Shown here one piece after another: positions 27,383-35,802 of a stretch of 64,000 bases of DNA. Each line of letters starts with the position of its first letter. Within the stretch, counting starts at the first letter, position 1. Source of the stretch: Thermoleophilaceae bacterium (lineage in GTDB: Bacteria; Actinomycetota; Thermoleophilia; Solirubrobacterales; Thermoleophilaceae); assembly GCA_030447725.1 (NCBI GenBank), contig JAUJOQ010000006.1:32639-96638 (forward strand). Reading direction: 5' to 3'. Both the position numbers and the translations under genes were made by a program. The notes beneath the pieces were generated by a model. The model was not told the origin of the DNA, ran no database searches, and saw nothing but the letters and a program-made list of their open reading frames with translations.

Positions 27383-28285
27383 ATGCGCGGACTGTTCGTG
27401 GTGCTGGCGATCCAGGTGCTCCTGGGCGTTGGCCTGCTCGCCGCGGTGGCGACGGACAACCTCCCGTTCGGCGGCGACGGTGACGGCGAGGCGGGGGCGG
27501 CCGCGCCGGTTCCGAGGCCGACGGTCGACCGCTTCGACGGCGATGCCGCCTACGCGTCGGTGATGCGTCAGGTGGCCCTCGGCCCCCGTCCCGCGGGCTC
27601 GGCCGCTTCCCGCAAGCTGGCGAGGCGGATACGCCGCGCCCTACCGCGCGGGCGCTTCCAGCCCGTGCCCGGTGGGTTGCGCAACGTGATCGGCGTGGTC
27701 GGTGGGCGCAATCCGCGCCGGATCGTGGTCGTGGGAGCTCACTACGACACAAAGGACATCGAGGGATTCGTCGGCGCCAACGACGGCGCCTCGGGCACGG
27801 CGGTACTCACCCAGCTGGCGCGGCGGGTGAAGCCGCGGCGGTTTCGCTCCACCGTCGTCTTCATCGCCTTCGACGGCGAGGAGAGCCCCGCCGGCTCCCC
27901 GCCCGAGCGCTTCGAGCAGGACGGCCTGAGGGGCAGCAAGGTCGCCGCTCCGGGCTACCGCCGCGCCCGGGCGATGATCCTGCTCGACTTCGTGGGCCAA
28001 ACCGGCCTGCGGCTGAGGCGGGAGCAGCTTTCGGATCCGGCCCTCTGGGTCAGGCTTCGGGCTGCGGCCGGGCGGGCCGGGGTCGGCCGTGTGTTTCCGG
28101 CCGGCACGCAGGGACCGATCGTCGACGACCATGTGCCCTTCCTCAACGCGGGCGTGCCCTCAATCGACCTGATCGACTTCAGCTATCCGTGCTTTCACCG
28201 GACCTGCGACAACCTCTCCCAGATCTCGTCCCGCAGCCTGGACGCCGTCGGCGAGGCCATGATGGAGCTGCTGCCTACACTCTGA
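27383..28285 (+). CDS. M28-family secreted metallopeptidase
   Basis: 300 residues with an N-terminal hydrophobic anchor or signal (VVLAIQVLLGVGLLAAVA). The M28 zinc-site residues appear in order: H and D in VGAHYDTKD, D in ANDGASG, EE in FDGEES, D in ILLDFVG, and the late H in CFHRTCDN. The expected activity is aminopeptidase or glutaminyl-cyclase-like, outside the membrane. The ATG at 27383 has GGAG directly before it, closer than usual. It follows the subtilase gene and probably works with it in peptide scavenging. Confidence 0.88.
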   Translation: MRGLFVVLAIQVLLGVGLLAAVATDNLPFGGDGDGEAGAAAPVPRPTVDRFDGDAAYASVMRQVALGPRPAGSAASRKLARRIRRALPRGRFQPVPGGLRNVIGVVGGRNPRRIVVVGAHYDTKDIEGFVGANDGASGTAVLTQLARRVKPRRFRSTVVFIAFDGEESPAGSPPERFEQDGLRGSKVAAPGYRRARAMILLDFVGQTGLRLRREQLSDPALWVRLRAAAGRAGVGRVFPAGTQGPIVDDHVPFLNAGVPSIDLIDFSYPCFHRTCDNLSQISSRSLDAVGEAMMELLPTL

Positions 28286-28286
28286 G

Positions 28287-29249
28287 GTGATGTCCTCGGC
28301 ACCCGAAAAGCTTCTGCTGGCAGCCCCTCGCGGGTACTGCGCGGGCGTGGACCGGGCCGTCCAGACCGTCGAGCGCGCGCTGGAGCTCTACGGCCCCCCC
28401 GTGTACGTGCGCAAGGAGATCGTGCACAACAAGCACGTGGTGGCCGAGCTGCGTGAGCGCGGCGCGATCTTCGTGGAGGAAGAGACCGAGGTTCCCGAGG
28501 GCGAGACCGTGGTGTTCTCCGCCCACGGGGTCGCCCCGGCCGTGCACTCCAACGCGGGGGCCCGCGGGCTGAAGACGATCGACGCCACCTGCCCCCTCGT
28601 GACCAAGGTCCACGTGGAGGCCAAGAAGTTCGCCGCCGAGGGCTACACCATCGTCCTGATCGGGCACGCCGGGCACGAGGAGGTCGAGGGCACGATGGGC
28701 GAGGCGCCCGAGAACATCGTGCTGATCGAGACCGAGGCCGACGTCGAGCGCCTCGAGGTCTCAGACCCCGACCGGGTTGCGTTCATCTCCCAGACCACGC
28801 TGTCGGTCGACGAGACGCGCGCGATCATCACCAGACTGCGCGAGAAGTTCCCGAACATCACCGGGCCCCGCACCGACGACATCTGCTACGCCACCACCAA
28901 CCGCCAGATGGCCGTCCGCCAGATGGCCCGCGAGTGCGACCTGGTGCTGGTGATCGGTTCGAGCAACTCGTCGAACTCGAACCGGCTGGTCGAAGTGGCC
29001 CGCGACCACGGCGCCGACTCGTACCTGATCGACAACGAGCGCCAGGTGCAGGAGGAGTGGCTCGAGGGCAAGCGCGTGGTCGGCATCTCCTCCGGCGCCA
29101 GCGCCCCCGAGGACCTCGTGCAGAGGCTCGTTCAGTTCTTTCGCGACCGCGGCACCGAGGAGGTTTCGGAGTTCGAGGTCGTCAAGGAAGACGTGCGTTT
29201 CATGCTTCCCAAGACCATCCGGAAGGCCTTGGCCGAGGCCCAGCTCTAG
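28287..29249 (+). CDS. ispH: 4-hydroxy-3-methylbut-2-enyl diphosphate reductase
   Basis: 320 residues. It carries out the last step of the MEP isoprenoid pathway, making IPP and DMAPP, with an Fe-S cluster held by three conserved cysteines, seen here in PRGYCAGVDRAV, DATCPLVTKVH and DICYATTNRQ. HGVAPAVH and the EExxG region are also present. The length is normal. The start is GTG at 28287 or the ATG directly after it. It converges with the thioredoxin-like gene, overlapping by 4 bases at the 3' end. Confidence 0.96.
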   Translation: MMSSAPEKLLLAAPRGYCAGVDRAVQTVERALELYGPPVYVRKEIVHNKHVVAELRERGAIFVEEETEVPEGETVVFSAHGVAPAVHSNAGARGLKTIDATCPLVTKVHVEAKKFAAEGYTIVLIGHAGHEEVEGTMGEAPENIVLIETEADVERLEVSDPDRVAFISQTTLSVDETRAIITRLREKFPNITGPRTDDICYATTNRQMAVRQMARECDLVLVIGSSNSSNSNRLVEVARDHGADSYLIDNERQVQEEWLEGKRVVGISSGASAPEDLVQRLVQFFRDRGTEEVSEFEVVKEDVRFMLPKTIRKALAEAQL

Positions 29250-30037
29250 GGAGCCGGCGCCCGGGGTGTGAACTGGAAGCCGTGCAGGCGCAGTCCCGGC
29301 TCCTCGGCCACCACCTCGCCGCCGGTCTCATACAGCCCCGGCTCGACGGGTCCTGACAGCACCGCGTATGCCTCCCCGGCGTCGTAGTCGACCGAAGCGG
29401 CCCCTCCGGCGTCCTTGGCCTCGATGAAGTCGTCGCCGTCGGTCCAGTCGCGCACCAGCTCGACGCGTTCTCGGTCGGCGGGCAGCACCACGTCGGCGGT
29501 CTGGGCCTCGAGCAGCACGCCTTCGGCATCCTCGGGGCGGACCGGCTCCAGCGGCTCCGGCAAGTCTGCCTGCGGGTCTGCCTCGAGCAGCACCTCTCCG
29601 ATCGCGCGCTCGGCGTCTAGGTAGTCGCCCTCGCCGTAGTGGATGTAGCGCAGATGGCCGGCCATGTCGAAGAGGTAGCGCCCGGGCCAGCCCATGTTGC
29701 CGTACAGGCGCCAGACCTCGAAGTCGGGATCCAGCAGCACCGCGTGCTCGATCCCCAGCTTCTGCACCGCCCGCTCCACCACCTCGCGGTCGCGGCCGAA
29801 CGAGTAGCCGGGCGAGTGCACCCCGATCACCCGCAGGCCGTGCGGCGAGTAGCGCTCGTGCCAGGCGCTGACGTAGGGCAGCGTGCGGTGGGAGTTGATC
29901 CGTGCAGTGTCGAAGAACTCGATCAGCACCGGTCCCCGCTGCAGCAGCGAGGCCATGCGCAGGAACGCGACGTTGAGCCAGTCCATCTTGGCCGGAAACT
30001 CGGGCGCGGGTATCTGGGATTCGGGCGGCGGGCGCAT
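29246..30037 (-). CDS. Thioredoxin-fold protein lacking CxxC
   Basis: 263 residues. The first 150 show a thioredoxin fold of the redoxin/DipZ kind: GPVLIEFFDTARINSHRTLPYVSAW, with RINSHR where the CxxC redox pair would be, then GVHSPGYSF and WPGRYLFDMAGHLRY. The C-terminal 110 residues resemble the DipZ C-terminal carbohydrate-binding-like domain (EPGLYETGGEVV). With no active cysteines it is unlikely to be an oxidoreductase; a binding role is more likely. No signal peptide or membrane domain is visible. Confidence 0.7.
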   Translation of the reverse strand: MRPPPESQIPAPEFPAKMDWLNVAFLRMASLLQRGPVLIEFFDTARINSHRTLPYVSAWHERYSPHGLRVIGVHSPGYSFGRDREVVERAVQKLGIEHAVLLDPDFEVWRLYGNMGWPGRYLFDMAGHLRYIHYGEGDYLDAERAIGEVLLEADPQADLPEPLEPVRPEDAEGVLLEAQTADVVLPADRERVELVRDWTDGDDFIEAKDAGGAASVDYDAGEAYAVLSGPVEPGLYETGGEVVAEEPGLRLHGFQFTPRAPAP

Positions 30038-30093
30038 ACCGGGACGGTTAGGATGCCTCAGCCGTCCCTTCGCCGCCTATCAAGGAGCTGTCA

Positions 30094-30717
30094 GTGGACT
30101 TCTTCACCCGTCTCGACTCGCTGCGTGAGCGCTGGAACGTGCTCGAGCATCCCTTCTATCAGCGCTGGAGCGGGGGCGGCCTCGAGCGCGAGGAGCTGTC
30201 CTTCTACGCGGGCGAGTACCGCCACGCGGTGGTTGCCCTGGCAGAGGCCGTGGATGCCGCGGCGCTCGCCGCGGAGCCCGAGCTGCGCGCGCTGCTGAGC
30301 GAGCACGCCGCCGAGGAGGCGGAGCATGTGGCTTTGTGGGACGGCTTCGCCGGCGCGCTTGAGGCGGACATACATCGCGAGCCCCTGGCCGAGACGAAGG
30401 CCTGCCGCGAGTCCTGGACCGCCGGCCGCGATGCGCTCGAGAACTTGGTGGCGGCTTTCACCGTCGAGTCGGGCCAGCCCCCGATCGCCCGCACCAAGCT
30501 AGACGGCCTACTGGCCAACTACGGCTTCGAGGAGGGCCCCGCCACTGAGTACTTCGCTCTGCACGCCGAGCGCGACCACGAGCACGCCGCGCAGTCGCGC
30601 GAGCTGATCGAGGAGCGGCTCGCCGACGCCGACCTCGACCGCCTGCTCGAGGTGGCCGAGGCAGTGCTGCGCGGAAACTGGGAGCTGCTCGACGGTGTCG
30701 AGCGCTCGCGTCTCTAG
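30094..30717 (+). CDS. Iron-containing redox enzyme, TenA/PqqC/CADD-like
   Basis: 207 residues, all-helical heme-oxygenase-like fold. Potential metal ligands are seen in SFYAGEYRHAV, SEHAAEEAEHVALW and ALHAERDHEHAAQS, the pattern of CADD-like di-iron proteins. Known relatives oxidise small substrates or make p-aminobenzoate from tyrosine (CADD); the specific reaction cannot be told here. The start is GTG at 30094. Its stop overlaps the 3' end of the converging spoIIM-like gene. Confidence 0.75.
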   Translation: MDFFTRLDSLRERWNVLEHPFYQRWSGGGLEREELSFYAGEYRHAVVALAEAVDAAALAAEPELRALLSEHAAEEAEHVALWDGFAGALEADIHREPLAETKACRESWTAGRDALENLVAAFTVESGQPPIARTKLDGLLANYGFEEGPATEYFALHAERDHEHAAQSRELIEERLADADLDRLLEVAEAVLRGNWELLDGVERSRL

Positions 30718-31412
30718 GCCCGGGCTGAGAGCTCCTGCAGCAGCTGGGGCGATACCCACAGCTCGATCGCGCCGCTGACCAGCAGCACGGGGACCGCGAC
30801 GGCGACGGTGACCACGGTGGCAGCCAGCAGCTCGTCCCAGCGGTCGCGGCGGCTGGCCACCAGCCATGCGGCCAGCGGGAGGAACAGCGCCACCAGCTCG
30901 GGCAGGGCGTGGGGCAGCAGGCCGAGCACGAGCAGGGCCGGGGAGATGGCGAGCTGGTTGGCGATCGTGGCGGCGTCGCCACCGATCACGTATGCCTGCG
31001 TCGTCAGGGAGAAGGTGGTGGCGCAGGCCACGAAGACGATGGCGAAACGGGCCGTCTTCTCGTGGACCCAGCGGTCCAAGCCGCTGCGCTCGGCCGCAGA
31101 CAGCGGGATCGAGCTGCCCGCCATGAAGCCGGCGACGCACGCCAGTGCATGCAGCGCGAGCACGAGCGAGTTGCGAAAGAGCACGAACAGGTAGTCGCCG
31201 GCCGCGGGCGCACTGTAGAGGCCCGGCAGTTCAATCGGCGTGGGGTCCGGGCGCGACAGCTCGGCCACGGCGTAGACGGCTCCCAGCAGGGCCACGGCCA
31301 CTGCCAAGCTGAGCGCCAGCCACGGCCCCAGCACTGCCATCGGGCGCATGTTGAACCGCTGCAGTGCGAGGCGCGTGTCGCGCATGCCCTGCACCAGTAC
31401 GAGCTCGTTCAC
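30714..31412 (-). CDS. Stage II sporulation protein M (SpoIIM/DUF95) family
   Basis: 232 residues with about five membrane helices, including LGPWLALSLAVAVALLGAV, FRNSLVLALHALACVAGF and the C-terminal VVTVAVAVPVLLVSGAIELW. The pattern FRNS plus PHALPELVA is typical of the SpoIIM/DUF95 family, which is widespread in non-sporulating bacteria where its role is unknown. The start is placed at the GTG at 31412 because a full Shine-Dalgarno match (GGAGGTGA) lies just upstream; an ATG at 31436 has none. Confidence 0.8.
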   Translation of the reverse strand: MNELVLVQGMRDTRLALQRFNMRPMAVLGPWLALSLAVAVALLGAVYAVAELSRPDPTPIELPGLYSAPAAGDYLFVLFRNSLVLALHALACVAGFMAGSSIPLSAAERSGLDRWVHEKTARFAIVFVACATTFSLTTQAYVIGGDAATIANQLAISPALLVLGLLPHALPELVALFLPLAAWLVASRRDRWDELLAATVVTVAVAVPVLLVSGAIELWVSPQLLQELSARA

Positions 31413-31414
31413 GT

Positions 31415-31422
31415 TCACCTCC
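31415..31422 (-). promoter_or_regulatory. Strong ribosome binding site for the spoIIM-like gene
   Basis: On the minus strand GGAGGTGA sits five bases (measured from GGAGG) before a GTG codon at 31412. It is a full match to the 16S anti-Shine-Dalgarno and decides the start against the ATG eight codons upstream. Confidence 0.6.
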
Positions 31423-31483
31423 GTTGCAATCGGCATCGCAGGGGAGGATGTTGAATCGACCCCATGTGTGCTGGGATGACAGC

Positions 31484-32449
31484 GTGAGCCACAACGGAGC
31501 CATCGGCGGGATCGATCTCGGCGGCACAAAGATCCAGGCGGCCGTGGTCGACTCGCGCCACGAGGTGCTCGGCCAGGCGCGTTGCGAGACGCCCGTCTCC
31601 GGTGGGCCCGATGCGATCGTCGCCGAGATGGCGGCGGCCCTTGGGGAGGCGTCGGACGCTGCCGGCATGGAGACCGACAGCCTTCTGGGCGTTGGCGTCG
31701 GATCGCCGGGTACGGTCGACGCCACCGCGGGCACGGTGGCCCAGGCTTCCAACCTCTCCGAGTGGAGCGAGCCCTTCCCGCTCGCTCAGCGGCTGGAGGA
31801 GGCGCTGGGCACGAAGGTGGCTCTCGGCAACGACGTGCAGGTGGCGGTGGACGCGGAGTTCGCGCTCGGGGCCGCCCGCGATCACGATTCCGTGCTCGGC
31901 GTGTTCTGGGGAACCGGTGTGGGCGGCGGGCTGGTGCTCGACGGCAAGCCGTGGCTCGGCCGTGGCGCCGGAGCGGAGTTCGGCCACATGGTGATCGAGC
32001 GCGGAGGCGCCCGCTGCCCGTGCGGTCGGAACGGCTGCGTCGAGGCCTACGCCGGGCGCGGCGCGATGGAGGACCGCGCCCGCAAGCTGGCCGGCAAGGG
32101 CCGCAAGACGGTGCTCTTCGAGATCATGGAGCAGCGCGGGCGGACGAGGTTGCGCAGCGGCATCTGGTCCCGCGCCCTGGGCCGCGACGACGAGCTGGCG
32201 CACGAGCTGATGGGCCGGGCAGTCGATGCCCTCGGCGCCGGGATAGCGTCGGCCGTCAACCTGCTGGACGTAGGCGCGGTAGTCATCGGCGGCGGGCTGG
32301 GCACCCGCTTGGGCAATCCTTACGTGAAGAAGATCGAGAAGGCTACGAAGCCGCACCTGTTCGTCGACCACCGTCCGCCGGAGGTGTCCCTGGCGGCCCT
32401 CGGAGACCTGGGCGGCGCGATCGGCGCGACGCTGCTCATCGCCCGTTAG
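31484..32449 (+). CDS. ROK-family sugar kinase (glucokinase-like)
   Basis: 321 residues with the ATP phosphate loop GGIDLGGTKIQ, the catalytic GNDVQVAVDAEF, WGTGVGGGLV, and the ROK zinc site GHMVIERGGARCPCGRNGCVE with three cysteines and a histidine. It most likely phosphorylates glucose or a related hexose. I use the GTG at 31484, close to the fold start; an in-frame ATG at 31448 adds 12 residues but has its GGGGAGG too close. It is divergent from the spoIIM-like gene. Confidence 0.88.
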   Translation: MSHNGAIGGIDLGGTKIQAAVVDSRHEVLGQARCETPVSGGPDAIVAEMAAALGEASDAAGMETDSLLGVGVGSPGTVDATAGTVAQASNLSEWSEPFPLAQRLEEALGTKVALGNDVQVAVDAEFALGAARDHDSVLGVFWGTGVGGGLVLDGKPWLGRGAGAEFGHMVIERGGARCPCGRNGCVEAYAGRGAMEDRARKLAGKGRKTVLFEIMEQRGRTRLRSGIWSRALGRDDELAHELMGRAVDALGAGIASAVNLLDVGAVVIGGGLGTRLGNPYVKKIEKATKPHLFVDHRPPEVSLAALGDLGGAIGATLLIAR

Positions 32450-32465
32450 CGCAGGAGCTTCCCCC

Positions 32466-33271
32466 TCAGTCCACGAGCTTGCGGGTCATCCCGGCGATGG
32501 ACACCCGCCAGGCCGCCAGCCCGAAGACCATGAGCGCGCCCACGTGCGCCAGGTCGGTGAGCCCCTCCCAGCCGAACACCGCGTGGCGCACCAGCTCGAC
32601 GCAGTGGTAGAGCGGATTGATCTGCGCCACCACCTGCGCCACTCGGGCAGCCCGTCGATCGGGAAGAAGGTGCCGGCAACGAGGAACAGCGGCGTGATCA
32701 CCGCGCTCGTCACGTAGTTGAAGTTGTCGATCGACTTCAGGAACGCCGCGATGCAGATCCCGAAGCAGGCCCACCCGAATCCGGCGGTGAAGTTGACGAA
32801 GGGCACGGCCAGCATGCCCCAGCTGGGGTCGAGGCCGAAGACCATCGCCACCAGCAGCGGCGAGCAGCCGTAGACGCCGGCGCGGACGGCGATCCACAGC
32901 GCCTCGCCGGTCACCAGCTCCTCCGTGTCGACGGGCGCGGCGAGGATTGCGTCGTAGGTGTGCTGGAACTGGTACTTGACGAAGGTGCCGAACATCGCCG
33001 GGAAGATCGACGAGAACAGCACGGCGGTGGCCACAGTGCCGGTTCCCACGAACTCCACGTACGGGAAGCCGGCCACCTCCGAGACGAGTGTTCCGAAGCC
33101 GAAGCCGAACGCCAGCAGGTAGATCGTCGGCTCCACCGTCGAGGAGAAGGTGGTGGCGCGCCAGTAGGAGGAGAAGTTGATCACCTCGCGCACGAGCACG
33201 CCCTCGAGCGCTGGCCTCTCCAGGCGCCCGAGCTTGCGCTTCGTGCGCGCGCCGCGCGCCGCGGCGCTCAC
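32466..33271 (-). CDS. ABC-2 type permease, frameshifted near its C-terminus
   Basis: The N-terminal part, 33271 down to about 32645, reads as an ABC-2/NodJ/DrrB-type permease: VINFSSYWRATTFSS, TIYLLAFGFGFG, the conserved YDAILAAPVDTEEL, and PLFLVAGTFFPIDGLPEW. In that frame it then degenerates into arginine-rich sequence. Shifting frame near 32640 restores AQVVAQINPLYHCVELVR and a last helix ending MTRKLVD at 32466. A one-base change in the assembly or a true recent frameshift explains this. The start GTG overlaps the ATPase stop as GTGA. The pair would export a drug, lipid or polysaccharide. Confidence 0.8.
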
Positions 33272-34185
33272 GCGATCTCCTCGCCGGTGAGCAGCACGAA
33301 GACGTCCTCGAGATTGGCGGGGCGGCGCTCACCGTCCGGCAACGAATCCCCGTTTGCCGTTTGCACGCCGAGCACCGCGACCGACGTACCGGTGCGCCGG
33401 GTGCGAAAGCCGGCGGCGAGAGCCGACCCCTCGGCCTCGGCCAGCTTGGCCGGCGGCCCGTAGACCTCCACGGCGTCGCGCCCGGCGTGCTCGGTGATCA
33501 GCTCCGAAGGGCGTCCGGACGCCACCGCCTTGCCCTGGGACATGATCGTCACGCTGTCAGCCAGGCGCTCGGCCTCCTCGATGTAGTGAGTGCTCATCAG
33601 GATCGAGGTCCCTTCCGCCCGCATCCCGTCGATCAGCGCCCACAACTCCTGGCGCACCTGCGGGTCCAGCCCCACGGTCGGCTCGTCGAGGAGCAGCAGC
33701 CGCGGACGGTGCACCAGCGCCCGGGCGATCAGCATCCGCCTGCGCATGCCGCCTGACAGCTCGTCCACCTTGGTGTGACGACGCTCGCCGAGGTTGGCGA
33801 TACCGAGCGCTCGCTCCACGGCGTCGCGGCGCTCGGAGCGGGGCACGCGGTACAGGTGGGAGAACACGACCAGGTTCTGCTCCACCGTGAGCGTGGTGTC
33901 GAGATTGTCGAGCTGTGGCACCACGCCGCATTCTGCGCGCGCCTGCTTGGACTCACCCGGAAGCTCGTAGCCGAGCACCTCGATCTCCCCTTCGTCGGCG
34001 ATCGCCTGCGCGGTCAGCATCTTCATCGTGGTGGACTTGCCCGCGCCGTTGGGCCCGAGCAGGCCGACGCAGGTGCCCTCGGGCACGTCGAGGTCGAGGC
34101 CGTCGACTGCGGTGATCGGCCCGTAGCGCTTGACGACGCCGCGGAGCCGGATGGCCAACGCGCCGCTGTCTGTCGTGCGTGGCAC
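33268..34185 (-). CDS. ABC exporter ATP-binding protein (DrrA-like)
   Basis: 305 residues: Walker A GLLGPNGAGKST, Q-loop VVPQLDN, signature LSGGMRRRM, Walker B LLLLDEPTVGLD, and switch histidine STHYIEEAE. A C-terminal extension of about 80 residues is as in the DrrA/NodI type. It energises the permease directly downstream. The GTG start at 34185 is 17 bases from the divergent reductase gene. Membrane topology of the partner suggests export of a small hydrophobic compound, but no resistance gene identifies it. Confidence 0.9.
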   Translation of the reverse strand: MPRTTDSGALAIRLRGVVKRYGPITAVDGLDLDVPEGTCVGLLGPNGAGKSTTMKMLTAQAIADEGEIEVLGYELPGESKQARAECGVVPQLDNLDTTLTVEQNLVVFSHLYRVPRSERRDAVERALGIANLGERRHTKVDELSGGMRRRMLIARALVHRPRLLLLDEPTVGLDPQVRQELWALIDGMRAEGTSILMSTHYIEEAERLADSVTIMSQGKAVASGRPSELITEHAGRDAVEVYGPPAKLAEAEGSALAAGFRTRRTGTSVAVLGVQTANGDSLPDGERRPANLEDVFVLLTGEEIA

Positions 34186-34202
34186 CGCAGCAGGGTGGCA
34201 CA

Positions 34203-34658
34203 ATGGCCGGCGTGGGATCCCTCGACTTGGCGGACCGCAGCTGGCCCCTGCTGAGGCGGGTGATGAAGGGTCACACGCTGGCCTACCGCGCGACCCGAGG
34301 GGTGATCGGCCACCGCTTTCCGGGTAGTCCGCCCATGCTGCTGCTGGATCACATGGGAGCCAGGAGCGGAAGGCGCCGCACGAGCCCGCTCGTCTACGTG
34401 CGCGACGGCGACGACGTGGTGATCGTGGCTTCGAAGGGCGGGCATCCCAAGCATCCGGCCTGGTTTCACAACCTGAAGGCCAACCCGGACGCCACCGTCC
34501 AGATCGGAAGCGAGCGCCGCCGGGTGCGCGCCCGGGTGGCCGGCCCCTCCGAGCGCGGCCGGCTGTGGGAGAAGGCGGTGCACACCTACGGCGGCTACCG
34601 CCGCTATCAGGAGCGCACCGAGCGCGAGATCCCCCTGGTCGTGCTCGAGCGCCGATGA
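34203..34658 (+). CDS. F420H2-dependent nitroreductase/quinone reductase (DDN family)
   Basis: 151 residues of the split-barrel deazaflavin-dependent nitroreductase family. Key features are HMGARSGRRRTSPLVYVRDGDDVVIVASKGG and HPAWFHNLKANPDATVQIG, the spelling typical of this F420-binding family. It presumably reduces quinones or nitro compounds with F420H2, a cofactor common in actinobacteria. The ATG at 34203 follows an AT-containing patch. The stop overlaps the start of the next gene as ATGA. Confidence 0.85.
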   Translation: MAGVGSLDLADRSWPLLRRVMKGHTLAYRATRGVIGHRFPGSPPMLLLDHMGARSGRRRTSPLVYVRDGDDVVIVASKGGHPKHPAWFHNLKANPDATVQIGSERRRVRARVAGPSERGRLWEKAVHTYGGYRRYQERTEREIPLVVLERR

Positions 34659-34834
34659 AGCCCGCGCCGCCCAAGCCGCCGGAGGCCGCCGGCGCGAACG
34701 GTCGGGAGCTGGATGAGCTCGTCCGGCTGCGGAGGTTGCGCGAGCAGGCGCGCCGGCCCCTTGCGGTGAATCTCGCCGAGGGGATCGCTCTCAGCGAGTT
34801 CCTCTCGTCGTTCACCGGTGCCGCGCGGCGATGA
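34655..34834 (+). CDS. 59-residue helical protein paired with nucleotidyltransferase
   Basis: A small basic protein: a proline-rich N-terminus (KPAPPKPPEAAGANG), then two likely helices (ELDELVRLRRLREQARR and LAVNLAEGIALSEFLSSFTG). Its ATG overlaps the reductase stop (ATGA) and its own stop overlaps the start of the nucleotidyltransferase gene in the same way. This layout of a small helical protein directly before an NTase is typical of antidote-toxin or regulator pairs, though the function is not shown here. Confidence 0.6.
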   Translation: MKPAPPKPPEAAGANGRELDELVRLRRLREQARRPLAVNLAEGIALSEFLSSFTGAARR

Positions 34835-35313
34835 GCTCGCAGCTCGGGCTCGGTGAGCTGCTCGGGCGGCTCGCTGAGGCTGAGGTTCGTTTCGTGCTGG
34901 TCGGCGGACTGGCGGTGAACGCGTGGGGCTATCTGCGCGGCACTCGTGACATCGACATCGTTCCGGCACCTGACCGAGAGAATCTCGAGCGCCTGGCAGG
35001 CCTTCTCGCGTCGGTGGGCGGTCGCGTCGAGACCCCGCAGGGCCGGCTGGGGCCAAGCGCGATCGGCACGTTCCTCGCCACCGGTGACCGAACGTTTGTC
35101 TCCACCGAGCTGGGGCCGGTCGATGTGCTCCAAGGTCATCCGCAGATTCCGCGCTACGCAGACCTGGAGGGTGGTGCGCAGGAGGTCGAGATCGCCGGCG
35201 CCTCCGTGCAGGTGTGCTCGCTGGAAGCGCTGCTGGACATGAAGCGCGCGTCTGGCCGGCTGCGCGACCGCGACGATCTAGAGGCCTTGGAGGCGGCTCA
35301 CGGGGATTCGTGA
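34831..35313 (+). CDS. Nucleotidyltransferase-fold protein (DUF6036/MNT-like)
   Basis: 160 residues. The core NTase motif is visible: RFVLVGGLAVNAWGYLRGT followed by RDIDIVPAP, giving the GG plus DxD metal-binding pattern, and a later acidic position in GPVDVLQG. The C-terminal part ends with SLEALLDMKRASGR and RDRDDLEAL, typical of AbiEii/DUF6036 NTases in toxin-antitoxin or mobile contexts. Its substrate (tRNA, protein or nucleotide) is unknown. It forms an overlapping pair with the 59-residue gene just upstream. Confidence 0.75.
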   Translation: MSSQLGLGELLGRLAEAEVRFVLVGGLAVNAWGYLRGTRDIDIVPAPDRENLERLAGLLASVGGRVETPQGRLGPSAIGTFLATGDRTFVSTELGPVDVLQGHPQIPRYADLEGGAQEVEIAGASVQVCSLEALLDMKRASGRLRDRDDLEALEAAHGDS

Positions 35314-35319
35314 GCGCCG

Positions 35320-35802
35320 TCAGAGCTCGCGCTCGTAGAACAGCATCCCGGTGTCGGAGTCGCCCGGCTTCTCGAGGTTGGTGAAGCCGAGGCTCTCGTA
35401 CAGCGCGCGGGCGGCGCGGTCGTCGGTCGCCGTGCCCAGCTCGATGCTGGTGGCCCCGCGTTCGCGCGCGGTCGCCATGGCCGCCTCCATCAAGGCCCGC
35501 CCGTGACCCTCGCCGCGCCGGTCGGGCACCACGTAGAGCTCCTCGAGGTAGCAGATCGGCTCGCCGGTGAAGAGGTACTCGCGAAAGCGCAGCTGCGCGA
35601 CCCCGGCGTGCGGCGGGGCCGCAAGCAGGAAGACGCTGAGGCCGCGCTCCATGTGCTCGCGCACGCGCGGCTCGAGCACCGCCGCACCCGGGGAGGGCTC
35701 GTCGAACTCCCTATTGAAGCGGTGCAGCAGCCCCGCCACCTCGGCCGCGTCGGCGGCCAGCGCGATCCGAGGCGCGCCGACCGATCTAGCCGATCGACCC
35801 AA
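35320..35802 (-). CDS. GNAT-family N-acetyltransferase
   Basis: 160 residues with the GNAT fold: an N-terminal helix region, CYLEELYVVPDRRGEGHGRALM (strand 4 and acetyl-CoA loop RxxGxG/A) and ALYESLGFTN near the end. It transfers an acetyl group to a small-molecule or protein amine; substrate unknown. The ATG at 35802 overlaps the 3' end of sufB by 17 bases, so it probably belongs to the sufB transcript. Confidence 0.85.
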   Translation of the reverse strand: MGRSARSVGAPRIALAADAAEVAGLLHRFNREFDEPSPGAAVLEPRVREHMERGLSVFLLAAPPHAGVAQLRFREYLFTGEPICYLEELYVVPDRRGEGHGRALMEAAMATARERGATSIELGTATDDRAARALYESLGFTNLEKPGDSDTGMLFYEREL

